From Conus ventricosus (lineage: Eukaryota > Mollusca > Gastropoda > Neogastropoda > Conidae), in the NCBI GenBank assembly GCA_018398815.1, contig CM031628.1, positions 4,297,243-4,361,242 of the forward strand: DNA of 64,000 bases, written 5' to 3'. Both the position numbers and the translations under genes were made by a program. The stretch's first letter is position 1. Every line of letters starts with the position of its first letter. Under the pieces are notes generated by a model. That model did not search any database. It saw only the letters and a list, made by a program, of their open reading frames with translations, and was not told the DNA's origin. Below are positions 22,490 through 33,802 of this stretch, piece by piece.

Positions 22490-22806
22490 CGACTGCTGTG
22501 ATGCAGTTGTTCATGTGGTGCATTGCTGTCTGGGAGGTCATGAGTTCAGTTCTTATCAGAGCCTTTTCTTGGTGTGTGTGAGTGTGCACGCATGCACATG
22601 CATGTTTCTGCCCAAACAAAAACAAGATTTGAAGTGGAACCGTACAGTTAAGTTTCATGCATCTAATGAATGCATCTCTTAGTTTCTGTGAGTGTTGCTT
22701 AAACTTCCTAACCAGCCTTGCAGATGTCTGTATTTTTGGGGCCTGGTTGATGTCAGTATAATAAAAGTAACAGTAGAGTTCAGCCTCTATCAGAATGGAA
22801 CTCCAA
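22490..22806 (+). mobile_element. Old diverged copy of the SINE-like element, left part
   Basis: It aligns with the complete copy from the box B region on: GTCTGGGAGGTCATGAGTTC matches GGCTGGGAGGTCGTGGGTTC, then ATGAATGCATCTC and TTTGGGGCCTGGTTGATG. It is interrupted at 22806 by the younger copy and resumes at 24968. A GT/GCATG insertion lies at 22575-22600. Confidence 0.75.
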
Positions 22807-24952
22807 CCAGCCGCCGTGGCGAAGTGGTTAGCGTCGCGGACTCCCGGCTGGGAGGTCGTGGGTTCGAATCCCATCAGAGTCATGTGGGTTTTTCCTGCTC
22901 CGACCGGCTCCTACCCAGGCATGGTACATGTCCGCGAATTCGCGGAAATCCGCGGAAAAAAAAAAAAAAAAAAAAAAAAAAAACCGAGCCGTGCCCGACG
23001 AGACCAGCCCACTTAGTTCGTTTCAGGTCATTCACTTCAAGCCTTCGTCTCACGAGAAGTAGCATTGAGCAGGACTACTTCCGCGCATGCGCTTTCGTGA
23101 CATTCGCCACTGCTTTCCGCTCTAGGTCGACGTGATCGAATTTGAACAAGATTAAAGAAAAAGAAGGAAAAAATAAAAATGCCAAAGCGTACAGACATAG
23201 TTCCGCGAAATTCTGCGACAAGAGATATTGATGCTGGTGTGGCAAACAAATGGCGATGGGATTGGCTGAACAGGAGCCACGAAAATGAAACGTTTTCGTC
23301 GTGCTTGGAATAGTTGATAGACTTGCCACCACATTTTGGAGAAAGAAAAAGAAGAAAGAAAGAAAAAGTTTGAACTGTTCCAGAAGGAACACATTTGGCT
23401 GGCTTCAAAGAGAAAAGCCATTGAACATTACAGACAGGAGGCAAAGAGAACGAGGTTTGGACATTACAAAAAGTAGGCTCTGCTCGTGAAGCAGATGGCT
23501 GAGAAATCAGGCAAAAAGTAGTCTTCATCTCATTCACATTGCTTGCACTGAAGAGACACATAACTTAAAATTTGTACGTTAAAAGAGACACAAAACTTAA
23601 ACTCATTTTGTACTGTATTCAGATAGATGTAAAAAGTAAAAGGAGTAACTAATGTAGAGGAGACGGATCATAAAAGAATTGAACATAGTAACCAAAACTG
23701 GAACTCAAGACATGAAATAGACCACTACTTTGCTGTGCTGTGCTATGCTGTGTTGGTGGTGCTGGACATGATGACCAAAGTTGTGCAAAATGAGGGGTCT
23801 CCTGTGTGTACACTGTGTGTGTGCTTCACTGACATAGTAAGTAAAACGTTTACAATTTGACTTAATGTATGCCACCTAAAGCAATGTAGATATGTACTCA
23901 TTTTTGCTATGTGACTACTTGGGTTTAAAACCTCCTTTGGGTTGAAGGAATGACTGATAAAGTGATTCTAGGAGAGCTTATTTTGTGGCAGAAATTGCTT
24001 AGTATGAAGAACTGAAATTAGTTCAAGGAGAGGCTTTTTTACAGGCTAGAATTGCTGAAAAACCTTCAGCTTCAGGGGCGCTGCCCCCTGACCCCCACAA
24101 GGTGCTCTGCCCCTTGACCCCACCAGGGGGCACCGCCCCCTGGACCCCCAAACATTTTCAGGGAAAAATGATTTTCCTTCAGTACCATGCCTGCTACCCA
24201 GAGTTGAGTTTGCTGCGGACTCAGTTGGGAAGACTGGGACCACACAGTCGAGTTTCATCCACTTAATGGATGCGTTTCTGAGAGTGTTGCACAAATTTCC
24301 TGACCAACACTGCAGGTGCCTGTATCTCTCGGGCCTGGTTGACGCCAGGATATATTATGAAAGGAAGCGTAGAGTACAGCCCTGTCATGTAGTCTCAGAC
24401 TGAAATGGAAATCCGTAGCATCATCTTAATCATCCTCATTCCCATTGATCAGCATTAAAAAAAAATGTCTCAAATTCTGTGGCCCTTCATGCCCTGCTCT
24501 CATGGTGACCTCAATTTCGATGTCCTCTCCACGTCTGTGGCCTTGGTTTGCTTCCGTCGGGGTCACCGGTATCGGCGAGTCCATACGGGCTGTCGTTGGA
24601 CGGACGTGGTGGCGCCCTCCGGAGGGAGAGCTCACTCACGCCGGCTCCGCGACTAAGCAATTATTGTCGTCAGTAGGGGGCTTAGTTGGTGGTGTCCTGC
24701 GTATGTTAGATCAGAACAGGCGCCACTGAACACCACCGAAGTGACTTGGCAGCAGTGCAGTGTCTCCTCCGGTGGGTCTCCTCTTGACGACTTGACATTG
24801 ACTGCTCCCTGTGGATTGCTGGTGCCGGGGTTGCGGCGGGGCCGGCCGGGCTATGGCTGTGGACGGGGTGTCGGAATGAGCGGCGTGGGTGCACTGCATC
24901 TGAGGTGGCGCAGAGGTTGGGACAGCAAAAAAAAAGAAAAAAAAAAGAAAAA
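22807..24952 (+). mobile_element. Young SINE-like element copy, split by a hAT element
   Basis: The tRNA-like head (box A near 22817, box B 22861-22871) is nearly identical to the copy at 16607. The body stops at 22915 and resumes at 24194 after an inserted DNA transposon, then runs to an A-rich tail (24927-24952). A 15-bp target duplication, AGAATGGAACTCCAA, flanks the whole unit at 22792-22806 and 24953-24967. Confidence 0.85.
22916..24193 (+). mobile_element. hAT-like non-autonomous element (element 2), ~1.28 kb
   Basis: It has a perfect 12-bp terminal inverted repeat, CAGGCATGGTAC, at both ends, and a 5-bp direct repeat CTACC immediately outside (22911-22915 and 24194-24198). The uninterrupted SINE copy at 16607 has CTACC only once at the equivalent place, giving a natural empty site. 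Inside are a start-like segment MPKRTDIVPRNSATRDIDAG (from 23179) and KWRWDWLN, resembling the N-terminus of TTF/ZMYM hAT transposases. No catalytic core was seen. Three GC-rich palindromic units lie near the right end (24075-24150). Confidence 0.8.
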
Positions 24953-24967
24953 AGAATGGAACTCCAA

Positions 24968-25760
24968 AGCATCATTTTCATTATCCTCATTGATCAGCAT
25001 AGACAAAACATCCAGTTCTGTGGCTGTCATGCCCTGTTCTCCAGGTGACCTCAGTTCGATTTCCTCTCCACATTTATGCGCTTGGTGTGTTGATGTGGAC
25101 AAGGCTGGCACTCACAGCAGAGTTACAAAGACTGTTCTGTGCTGGGGCTGCCTCATGAAGCCTCAACATTGACTGTTCTGTGCTGGGGCTGCCTCATGAA
25201 GCCTTAATATTGACTGTTCTGTGCTGGGGCTGCCTCATGAAGCCTTAACATTGACTGTTCTGTGCTGGTGCTGCCTCATGAAGCCTTAATATTGACTGTT
25301 CTGTGCTGGGGCTGCCTCATGAAGCCTTAATATTGACTGTTCTGTGCTGGGGCTGCCTCATGAAGCCTTAACATTGACTGTTCTGTGCTGGTGCTGCCTC
25401 ATGAAGCCTCAACATTGACTGTTCTGTGCTGGTGCTGCCTCATGAAGCCTTAACATTGACTGTTCTGTGCTGGTGCTGGGGCTGCCTCATGAAGCCTCAA
25501 CATTGACTGTTCTGTGCTGGTGCTGCCTCATGAAGCCTCAACATTGACTGTTCTGTGCTGGTGCTGCCTCATGAAGCCTCAACATTGACTGTTCTGTGCT
25601 GGGGCTGCCTCATGAAGCCTCAACATTGACTGTTCTGTGCTGGGGCTGCCTCATGAAGCCTCAACATTGACTGTTCTGTGCTGGTGCTGGGGCTGCCTCA
25701 TGAAGCCTCAACATTGACTGTTCTGTGCTGGTGCTGGGGCTGCCTCATCACAAGCCAGGG
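24968..25760 (+). mobile_element. Old SINE-like copy, right part, expanded by a minisatellite
   Basis: After the target duplication the old copy continues with CATCATTTTCATTATCCTCA and CATGCCCTGTTCTCCAGGTG, matching the complete copy. From about 25125 to 25745 a 41-bp tandem array occupies the position of the element's second half. Confidence 0.65.
25125..25745. repeat. Minisatellite, 41-bp unit, ~15 copies
   Basis: The unit contains TGACTGTTCTGTGCTGG and GCTGCCTCATGAAGCCT. A few copies carry an extra GTGCTGG. It lies within the old SINE-like copy, so it arose after that insertion. Confidence 0.95.
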
Positions 25761-26084
25761 TGTGACTGTGAACGAGGAGTCAGAATGAACTGTATGGGAG
25801 CAATGCCACTGAAGTGGCACAGCAGATGAAGACAGCACTGAAAGGAATAAAACTCGTTTCCTTCATAGCTGTTCACCAAAAACAGTGGGTGGAAAATTGG
25901 GATAAGGCAGCTGTGTGTTGGACAGTCACATTGTATTATGTTTCTGTGTATAGCTTTGATATCCTGAAAGTTTACCAGATTTTGATGACTGATTTTGCCC
26001 ACAAATATCAGTAATTGGTTTAGCTTCCCCACCCTTTTCCTCTTTCCCCCCCACCCTACTTCCCTCTTCCGTGTCTTTCCTGCC

Positions 26085-26480
26085 TGTGGCTGCTGAATTT
26101 ATGCCACTGTAACATGAAGTTGAAGAATAAACTCTGCTATTCAGGGGGCACTTAAGACCTTGTGATGAACACTTGGCTGTCTCTGCGGAATTTATGCCAC
26201 TGTAACATGAAGATGAAGAGTAAACTCTGCTATTCAGAGGGCACTTAAGACCTTGTGATGAACACTTGGCTGTGTCTGCAGTTGAATTTATGCCACTGTA
26301 ACATGAAGATGAAGAGTAAACTCTGCTATTCAGAGGGCACTTAGACCTTGTGACGAAGACTTGGCTGTGTCTGCAGTTGAATTTATGTCACTGTAACATG
26401 GAGATGAAGAGTAAACTCTGCTATTCAGGGAGCACTTAAGACCTTGTGATGAACACTTGGCTGTGTCTGCAGTTGTACTG
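26085..26480. repeat. Tandem repeat, ~95-bp unit, 4 copies
   Basis: Phrases TTATGCCACTGTAACATGAA and TAAACTCTGCTATTCAG recur about every 95 bases, with small indels between copies. Confidence 0.9.
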
Positions 26481-26599
26481 TTTTCACCTGTCAACTAAAC
26501 GGCAATGGGTGGGGGTGGAGAATGTGTGCAGCAGTTCGCTTGGTGTCTTTTGGCGATGGGCTGTGTGGTCATACAGGCTGGTACATCCATGGAGGCACT

Positions 26600-27333
26600 T
26601 ACATGGAGGTTCTGTTTTGTTGAATCGGGCGGTCACACAGTGGCATCTGCCAGGGAACAGTTATGTCCCTTGATGTCCTAATGGAATGCCTGAACAGGCT
26701 TCCAAGGGTGGTGCAGGATTGCTCCTGGCTGGTTGGTTCTGCAGTTGCAGACAGCACTTCTGTGGGTTCCTTTGGCGATGTTTGCCACGGTGGGGGCCAT
26801 AGGGGTTCCCATTGCTGTCCCAAATTCTTGTTTGTAGATGCTGTCCTCAAAGTGGAACGAACATGTTTTGTAAAATGGGTCTCACCACTTCAAGGACTCT
26901 CTCCATTGGGGGTGCCTTTGTCTGCAGATGGGACTGTAAAAAGTACCTGATGGCGTTTTCCATGTCTCCATGTGGGATGTTCATATAGAGGCCAACAACA
27001 TCAATGGTAATGAGCAAGGTGCCACTGTTGAAAGGCCCATGAGCCGTATTCCAGTCACGTAGCGTTTTTAACATATGAGTTGTGTCTTTGACGTGACTTG
27101 GGAGGGTGGTTATGATATCCTGAAGCCAGAAGTCAACCAGTTTTGAGAGATTTTCAGTTGGGCCATTTACTCCCGACACAATTGGGCGGCCTGGAGGATT
27201 CTGCAGAGTCTTGTGTATTTTTGGCGAGTGATAAAACTGATGAGTCCTGCATGTCTTTAGCTCTTTCAGCACCCATTGCTTGGTGTTGTCATCAATGTGG
27301 CCATCGCTGGGGAGGTGTTCTACAAACATCATA

Positions 27334-27387
<54 letters not shown>

Positions 27388-27400
27388 CTTTTTAAGACGT
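26600..27400 (-). pseudogene. Penelope-like element reverse transcriptase fragment
   Basis: On the minus strand the peptide reads CRTHQFYHSPKIHKTLQNPP, then GRPIVSGVNGPTENLSKLVD, FWLQDIITTLPSHVKDTTHM and LLITIDVVGLYMNIPHGDME. The blocks FY.PKIHK, GRPIVSG and DV.SLYTNIPH are those of Penelope-like RTs, which lie outside the LINE and LTR groups. A following block in another frame includes DSNGNPYGP (about 26790-26820). A TA microsatellite (27342-27371) interrupts the N-terminal side. No GIY-YIG endonuclease was found, and frame changes at ~26850 show it is broken. Confidence 0.8.
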
Positions 27401-28493
27401 GCAAATGCATATGTTGGCTGTTGCCTTCTTCGTGTGTTATTTGCTAATAAATGTGCATGTACAAGCACACATGCATGCACGCACACATGCATGCACACCC
27501 ATTTAAAGAGTGATACCATGAAGATAACTGAGCTGCTTTCCCAGGCTGTACTGACCTTTTTTGTGTGTGTCGGAGAGTTCACATTAACTTTAAGGTCACA
27601 GAGAATGCTCCCCCTCCTTACCCTCCCTCACTCCACACACACGCCCCCCACCGCCACCCCCTCCCCTGTCTTGCTCTCACTTCTCTACCATTGTAAAAAT
27701 CAAGAGAAGCAAACAAAATTTAGACAAAGACAAAACTACCATATAAACAAGAGACATTCCTAAAATCATTGAACACCCTGGTGTAATCATGAGTTTGAAT
27801 GAAATATTTTGTTTTACCTTTCTCACCCCTTTCCCCAACCCCACTCTCCTTTTTTCTTCTGTGTTCCTCTCATCCTACCTTGCTCTTCTCTGTCCTCTGT
27901 CTCTGCAGTGCCCTCTCCTCCCATCCATTCTGCAATGAACTGGTGTCCCCAGACTTGTGGTTTTGCACGATGTCTGCACGTTGCTGACAGGTCTTCAAGG
28001 AAGTGCCTGCACTGCAGTGAGGGAAGCTGAGGAGGATTTCCCTCGCCATGCCAGTTGTGGTGCCACAGCCACCTTGTTTGCTGTCTTTCTCCCTTGTTTC
28101 GGCCTTCTTACATATACTGCTCAAACTCTCATTGTTTCTTCCTTTCCTTTTCTTCTACCAACAGAGTGTGCTGCTCAAGGATCGGGCTCTTCAGCCACAG
28201 TAAGCCGAAGACATAACTCCACATAAGGGACATCACTCCACAGCGGACTAATCCATGGCGCAGCACCATTGTCTCTGGAGACAGACGGATGCCATCCTTT
28301 TCTTCTGTGTTGTATCTTGATGGTGTGGCCAAGTGTAAAGGCCTCCATGCATGTTGCGATGTTTTCCTTAGCGGGATGGACAGGCTGGTCAGGGTTACCT
28401 TTCATCATTATATATACCGGCCTGAATGTTCCTTGAATCTTTGTTCATAATGATATCAGTAATTATTGGTAACTTGATTTCTTTCAATTTCAG
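27401..28493. other. Non-coding or unassigned
   Basis: It contains a GCATGCA/CACA tract (27460-27500), a C/T-rich stretch (27600-27690) and frames of moderate length without recognised motifs. The polypyrimidine-rich region before 28493 serves as acceptor for the next exon. Confidence 0.4.
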
Positions 28494-28627
28494 AACCATG
28501 TCAACTTCAAGAGACTTGTGTCAGAATGAAGAAGCAAGCACTGAGGAGGTCGCCATTCCTACAGAAGATGGACAAGGTGTCATTGGTCAAGTTCTAAGCA
28601 TTGGAAACCCAGTGTCTGTTCTGGAAG
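28494..28627 (+). CDS. Candidate first coding exon of the nSTAND-ankyrin gene
   Basis: The acceptor TTTCAATTTCAG ends at 28493. ATG at 28498 has A at -3. The frame runs 43 codons plus one base to the donor GTAAGATTTACTG at 28628. It encodes MSTSRDLCQNEEASTEEVAI, then PTEDGQGVIGQVLSIGNPVS and VLE: an acidic, probably disordered N-terminus with no known domain. It ends in phase 1, the same phase in which the exon at 42082 begins, and joining them keeps one frame. The intron would be about 13.5 kb. The link is inferred from phase and strand. The last ~15 bases plus donor are the founder unit of the minisatellite that follows. Confidence 0.5.
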
Positions 28628-30870
28628 GTAAGATTTACTGAGAGACATGCAGAATGTCTGTTCTAGAAGGTAAGGCTTACTGAGAGATAATCAGAATGTC
28701 TGTTCTAGAAGGTAAGGCTTACTGAGAGAGATGCAGAATGTCTGTTCTTGAAGGTAAGGCTTACTGAGTGAGATGTTGTAGAAGTAAGCTCTGAAGAGAT
28801 GCAGATGTCTGTTGTAGAGGTAAGTTCTAGAGAGTACAGAATGTCGTTCAAGGTAAGGCTTACTGAGAGAAGAGATGCGGATTTTCTGTTCTAGAAGGTA
28901 AGGCTTACTGAGAGATGTGAATGTCTGTTCAGAAGGTAAGGCTTACTGAGAGATAATCAGATGCGGATGTTGTAAAGGTAAGGCTTACTGAGAGAATAGA
29001 ATGTCTGTTCTAGAAGGTAAGGCTTACTGAGAGATATCAGATGTCTGTTCTAGAAGGTAAGGCTTACTGAGAGATAATTATATGTCTGTTCTAGAAGGTA
29101 AGGCTTACTGAGAGATAATACAGAATGTCTGTTCTAGAAGGTAAGGCTTACTGAGAGAGTGCAGATATGTCTGTTCTAGAAGGTGAGGCTTACTGAGAGA
29201 GATAGAATGTCTGTTCTAGAAGGTAAGATTACTGAGAGAGGTGAGAATGTCTGTTCTAGAAGGTAAGGCTACTGAGAAGATAATGAATGTCTGTTCTAGA
29301 AGGAAATTACTGAGAGATATGAATGTCTGTTCCAGAAGGTAAGATTTACTGAGAGATAATCAGAATGTCTGTTCTAGAAGGATAAGGCTTACTGAGAATA
29401 TGCAAATGCTGTTCTAGAAGGTCAGGATTACTGAAGATATGCAGATATGTCTGTTCTAGAAGGTAAGGCTTACTGAGAGAATACGAATGTCTGTTCTAGA
29501 AGGTAGGCTTACTGAGAGATGTACAGAATGTCTGTTCTAGAAGGTAGGCTTACTGAGAGAGATATGCAGAATGTCTGTTCTAGAAGGTAAGGCTTACTGA
29601 GGAGATAATCAGAATGTCTGTTCTAGAAGGTAAGGCTTACTGAGAGATATCAGAATGTGTGTTCTAGAAGGTAAGGCTTACTGATGAGAAATCAGAATGT
29701 CTGTTCTAGAAGTAAGCTTACTGAGAATAAAGCAGAATGTTGTTCTAGAAGGTAAGGCTTACTGAGAGATATTGCAGATTGTCTGTTCTAGAAGGTAAGG
29801 CTTACTGAGAAATATCAGAATGTCTGTTCTAGAAGGTAAGGTTTACTGAGAGATTTACAGAATTGTCTGTTCTAGAAGGTAGGCTTACTGAGAGATATCA
29901 GATGTCTGTTCTAGAAGGTAAGGCTTACTGAGAGATATATCAGAATGTCTGTTCTAGAAGGTAAGGCTTACTGGGGAGATATGCAGATGTCTGTTCTAGA
30001 AGGTAAGGTTTACTGAGAGATATCAGAATGTCTGTTCTAGAAGGTAAGGCTTACTGAGAGAGATATGAATGTCTGTTCTAGAAGGTAAGGTTTCCTGAGA
30101 GATATGCAGAATGTCTGTTCTAGAAGGTAAGGCTTACTGAGAGATATACAGAATGTCTGTTCTAGAAGGTAAGGTTACTGAGAGATATGCAGAATGTCTG
30201 TTCTAGAAGGTAAGGCTTACTGATAGATAATCAGAATGTCTGTTCTAGAAGGTAAGGCTTACTGAGAGAATGAGAATGTCTGTTCTAGAAGGTAAGGCTT
30301 ACTGAAGATATCAGAATGTCTGTTCTAGAAGGTAAGCTTACTGAGAGATATCAGAATGTCTGTTCTAGAAGGTAAGGCTTACTGATAGATAACAGAATGT
30401 CTGTTGTAGAAGGTAAGCTTACTGAAGATATACAGAATGTCTGTTCTAGAAGGTAAAGGCTTACTGAGAGAAATCAGAATGTCTGTTGTAGAAGGTAAGG
30501 CTTACTGAGAATATACAGAATGTCTGTTCTAGAAGGTAAGGCTTACTGAGAGAGATGCAGAATGTCTTTCTAGAAGGTAAGGCTTACTGAGAGATATACA
30601 GAATGTCTGTTCTAGAAGGTAAGGTTTACTGAGAGATATACAGAATGTCTGTTCTAGAAGGTAAGGCTTACTGAGAGATATACAGAATGTCTGTTCTAGA
30701 AGGTAAGGTTTACTGAGAGATATGCAGAATGTCTGTTCTAGAAGGTAAGGCTTACTGAGAGATATACAGAATGTCTGTTCTAGAAGGTAAGGCTTACTGA
30801 GAGAATCAGAATGTCTGTTCTAGAAGGTAAGGCTTACTGAAGATATACAGAATGTCGTTCTGAAGGTTAG
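28613..30870 (+). repeat. Minisatellite made of an exon end plus splice donor, 42-bp unit, ~50 copies
   Basis: The first unit is the 3' end of the exon at 28494-28627 with its donor. Later units keep TGTCTGTTCTAGAAGGTAAG followed by GCTTACTGAGAGATATGCAG. Nearly every unit therefore presents AGAAG|GTAAGG, a strong match to the U1-binding 5' splice site. Units in 28750-29300 show many single-base gains and losses, which could be real decay or consensus error. Later units are regular. Confidence 0.9.
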
Positions 30871-30949
30871 ATACTAAGTTTAAAATGTCTGGTACTAAAT
30901 AGCTACATGCAGGTTTATGTAGGTAAAACAAGTGTATACTGGGCACAGA

Positions 30950-32040
30950 AGGTTAAAAACTGCTAACACTGGTCTTGACATAAAAATCAAGCAAATTGGT
31001 CTGACAGAAGTTAAAAACAAGCGTGTATACTGGTCTGACAGAAGCTAAAAACAAGGGTAATATTTGGTCTGCAGAAGATAAGAACAAGGCGTAATATTGG
31101 TCTGACAGAAGCTAAAAACAAGTGTATATTGGTCTGACAGAAGCTAAAAACAAGGTAATATTGGTCTGACAGAAGCTAAAAACAAGGTGCAATATGGTCT
31201 GACAGAAGCTAAAAACAAGGTGTAATATTGGTCTGACAGAAGCTAAAAACAAGGTGTAATATTGGTCTGACAGAAGCTAAAAACAAGGCGTAATATTGGT
31301 CTGACAGAAAGTAGAAACAACGTGTAATATTGGTCTGACAGAAGCTAGAAACAAGGTGTAATATTGGTCTGACAGAAGCTAAAAACAAGGTGTAATGCTG
31401 GTCTGACAGAAGCTAAAAACAAGGTGTAATGTTGGTCTGACAGAAGCTAAAAGCAAGGCGTAGTATTGGTCTGACAGAAGCTAAAAACAAGGTGTAATGT
31501 TGGTCTGACAGAAGCTAAAAACAAGATGTAATATTGGTCTGACAGAAGCTAAAAACAAGGTGTAATACTGGTCTGACAGAAGCTAAAAACAAGGTGTAAC
31601 ACTGGTCTGAGAGAAGCTAAAAACAAGGTGTAATATTGGTCTGACAGAAGCTAAAAATAAGGTGTAATACTGGTCTGAGAGAAGCTAAAAACAAGGTGTA
31701 ATACTGGTCTGACAGAAGCTAAAAACAAGGTGTAATATTGGTCTGACAGAAGCTAAAAATAAGGTGTAATACTGGTCTGAGAGAAGCTAAAAACAAGGTG
31801 TAATATTGGTCTGACAAGCTAAAAACAAGGTGTAATGTTGGTATGACAGAACGAAAAACAAGGTGTAATATTGGTCTGACAGAAGCTAAAAACAAGGCGT
31901 AGTATTGGTCTGACAAAGTAAAAACAAGGTGTAATATTGGTCTGACAGAAAGTAAAATCAAGGCGTAATATTGGTCTGAAAGAAGCTAAAAACAAGGCGT
32001 AATACTGGTCTGACATAGGTTAAGACAAAGTCAACACTTG
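30950..32040. repeat. Minisatellite, 34-bp unit, ~30 copies
   Basis: The unit contains GGTCTGACAGAAGCTAAAAA and CAAGGTGTAATATT. The edges on both sides are degraded. It lies in the proposed intron. Confidence 0.95.
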
Positions 32041-32279
32041 TCTGACAGAGGCTAAAAACAACACTGGTTTAGAAAATCTGAAAACAATGCCTAATTTGTA
32101 TAGCAGGGGTTAGAAACAAACATGATTTGTGTAACAGGGGTTAGAAACAAGGTATGATTTGTGTAACAGGCATGATTTGTGTAACAGGGCTTAGAAACAA
32201 AGCATGATTTTTGTATTGGGGGTTAGAAACAAGGCATCATTTGTGTTATAGGTGTTAGAAACAAAGGATCCAGAGGAAC

Positions 32280-33540
32280 AGGAATGTTTTGGTGTTGTGA
32301 TTGACAAGGATCTGTGGGACGCTGGAATGGTATGATGTTGTGATTGACAAGGATCTGTGGGACGCTGGAATGGTTTGATGTTGTGATTGACAAGGATCTG
32401 TGGGACGCTGGAATGGTTTGATGTTGTGATTGACAAGGATCTGTGGGACGCTGGAATGGTTTGATGTTGTGATTGACAAGGATCTGTGGGACGCTGGAAT
32501 GGTTTGATGTTGTGATTGACAAGGATCTGTGGGACGCTGGAATGGTTTGATGTTGTGATTGACAAGGATCTGTGGAGCGCTGGAATGGTTTGATGTTGTG
32601 ATTGACAAGGATCTGTGGGATGCAGGAATGGTTTGATGTTGTGATTCACAAGGATCTGTGGGACACAGGAATGGTTTGATGTGATTCACAAGGATCTATG
32701 GGATGCAGGAATGGTTTGATGTTGTGATTGACAAGGATCTATGGGATGCAGGAATGGTTTGATATTGTGATTCACAAAGATCTATGGGACGCAGGAATGG
32801 TTTGATGTTGTGATTCACAAAGATCAGTTGGATGCAGGAATGGTTTGAAGTTATTCACAAGGATCTGTGAGATGCTAGAATGGTTTGATGTTGTGATTCA
32901 CAAGGATCTATTGGATGCAGGAATGGTTTGATGTTGTGATTAACAAGGATCTGTGGGATGCAGGAATGGTTAGATTTTGTGATTGACAAGGATCTATGGG
33001 GTGCTGGAATGGTTTGATGTTGTGATTGACAAGGATCTGTGGGATGCAGGAATGGTTTGATGTTATTCACAAGGATCTGTCGGATGCTGGAATGGTTTGA
33101 AGTTATTCACAAGGATCTATGGGATGCAGGAATGGTTTGATGTTGTGATTCACAAGGATCTATGGGACGCATGACTGGTTTGATATTGTGATTCACAAGA
33201 ATCTATGGGATGCTGGAATGGTTTGATGTGATTCACAAGGATCTATGGGATGCTGGAATGGTTTGATGTTGTGATTGACAAGGATCTGTGGGATGCAGGA
33301 ATGGTTTGATGTTGTGATTCACAAGAATCTATGGGATGCAGGAATGGTTTGATGTGATTCACAAGGATCTATGGGATGCTGGAATGGTTTGATGTTGTGA
33401 TTCACAAGGATCTGTGGGATGCAGGAATGGTTTGATGTTGTGATTGACAAGGATCTATGGGATGCAGGAATGGTTTGATGTGATTCACAAGGATCTATGG
33501 GACGCAGGAATGGTTTGATGTTGTGATTCACAAGGATCAA
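32280..33540. repeat. Minisatellite, 43-bp unit, ~29 copies
   Basis: The unit contains TTTGATGTTGTGATTGACAA and GGATCTGTGGGACGCTGGAA. The left third is nearly uniform. The right two thirds mix TTCACAA and TTGACAA variants, with some shortened units. Confidence 0.95.
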
Positions 33541-33561
33541 GGATCGTTTTTTTTTTCCAAG

Positions 33562-33802
33562 GTGGAGGAGAGGGGATTGTTATGCAGTTGATAATGCTAA
33601 TTCCAAGAATTCAGTGATGTATGAAAATCTGAATGGAAAAGATTTAGCATCTGAAATATTTCAATGGGGGAAGTACAGAGTTGTTACTAGCCTTCTTTGT
33701 TCATATTGTCAGAAACCTGAAATGGAACAGGAGGGTGGTTGTGAAGAGAATTCCTTGAACAATTACATTTCCTTTTGTGAACTGCTTTTAGATCTTGTTC
33801 AG
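33562..33802 (+). CDS. Candidate internal exon, unknown protein
   Basis: A T-rich tract ending CCAAG precedes it and CAG|GTATGTGAG, a good donor, ends it. One frame is open throughout: it includes NSVMYENLNGKDLASEIFQW, then GKYRVVTSLLCSYCQKPEME and NNYISFCELLLDLVQ. The start needs phase 2 and the end is phase 0, so it does not fit between the exons at 28494 and 42082 without other exons. It may be optional, belong to another transcript, or be chance. The AAG acceptor is weak. Confidence 0.3.

Noticed and set aside
22916..24193. 8-bp target duplication CTACCCAG for element 2
   Set aside because: CTACCCAG does occur on both sides, but using it removes CAG from one terminus and makes the inverted repeats asymmetric. 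CTACC with full CAGGCATGGTAC termini is the simpler reading.
27799..28408. Cysteine-containing frames on both strands upstream of the 28494 exon
   Set aside because: Several overlapping frames of 60-90 codons, but no recognised motif, no consistent splice pair and no preferred strand.
28613..30870. Possible CRISPR-like or centromeric satellite
   Set aside because: There are no spacers; the unit derives from the neighbouring exon end and donor, and the array is far too short for a centromere.
32191..32689. Overlapping minus-strand ORFs with SITTSNHSS repeats
   Set aside because: They are translations of the 43-bp minisatellite. Because 43 is not a multiple of three, the frames rotate, and no signal supports coding.
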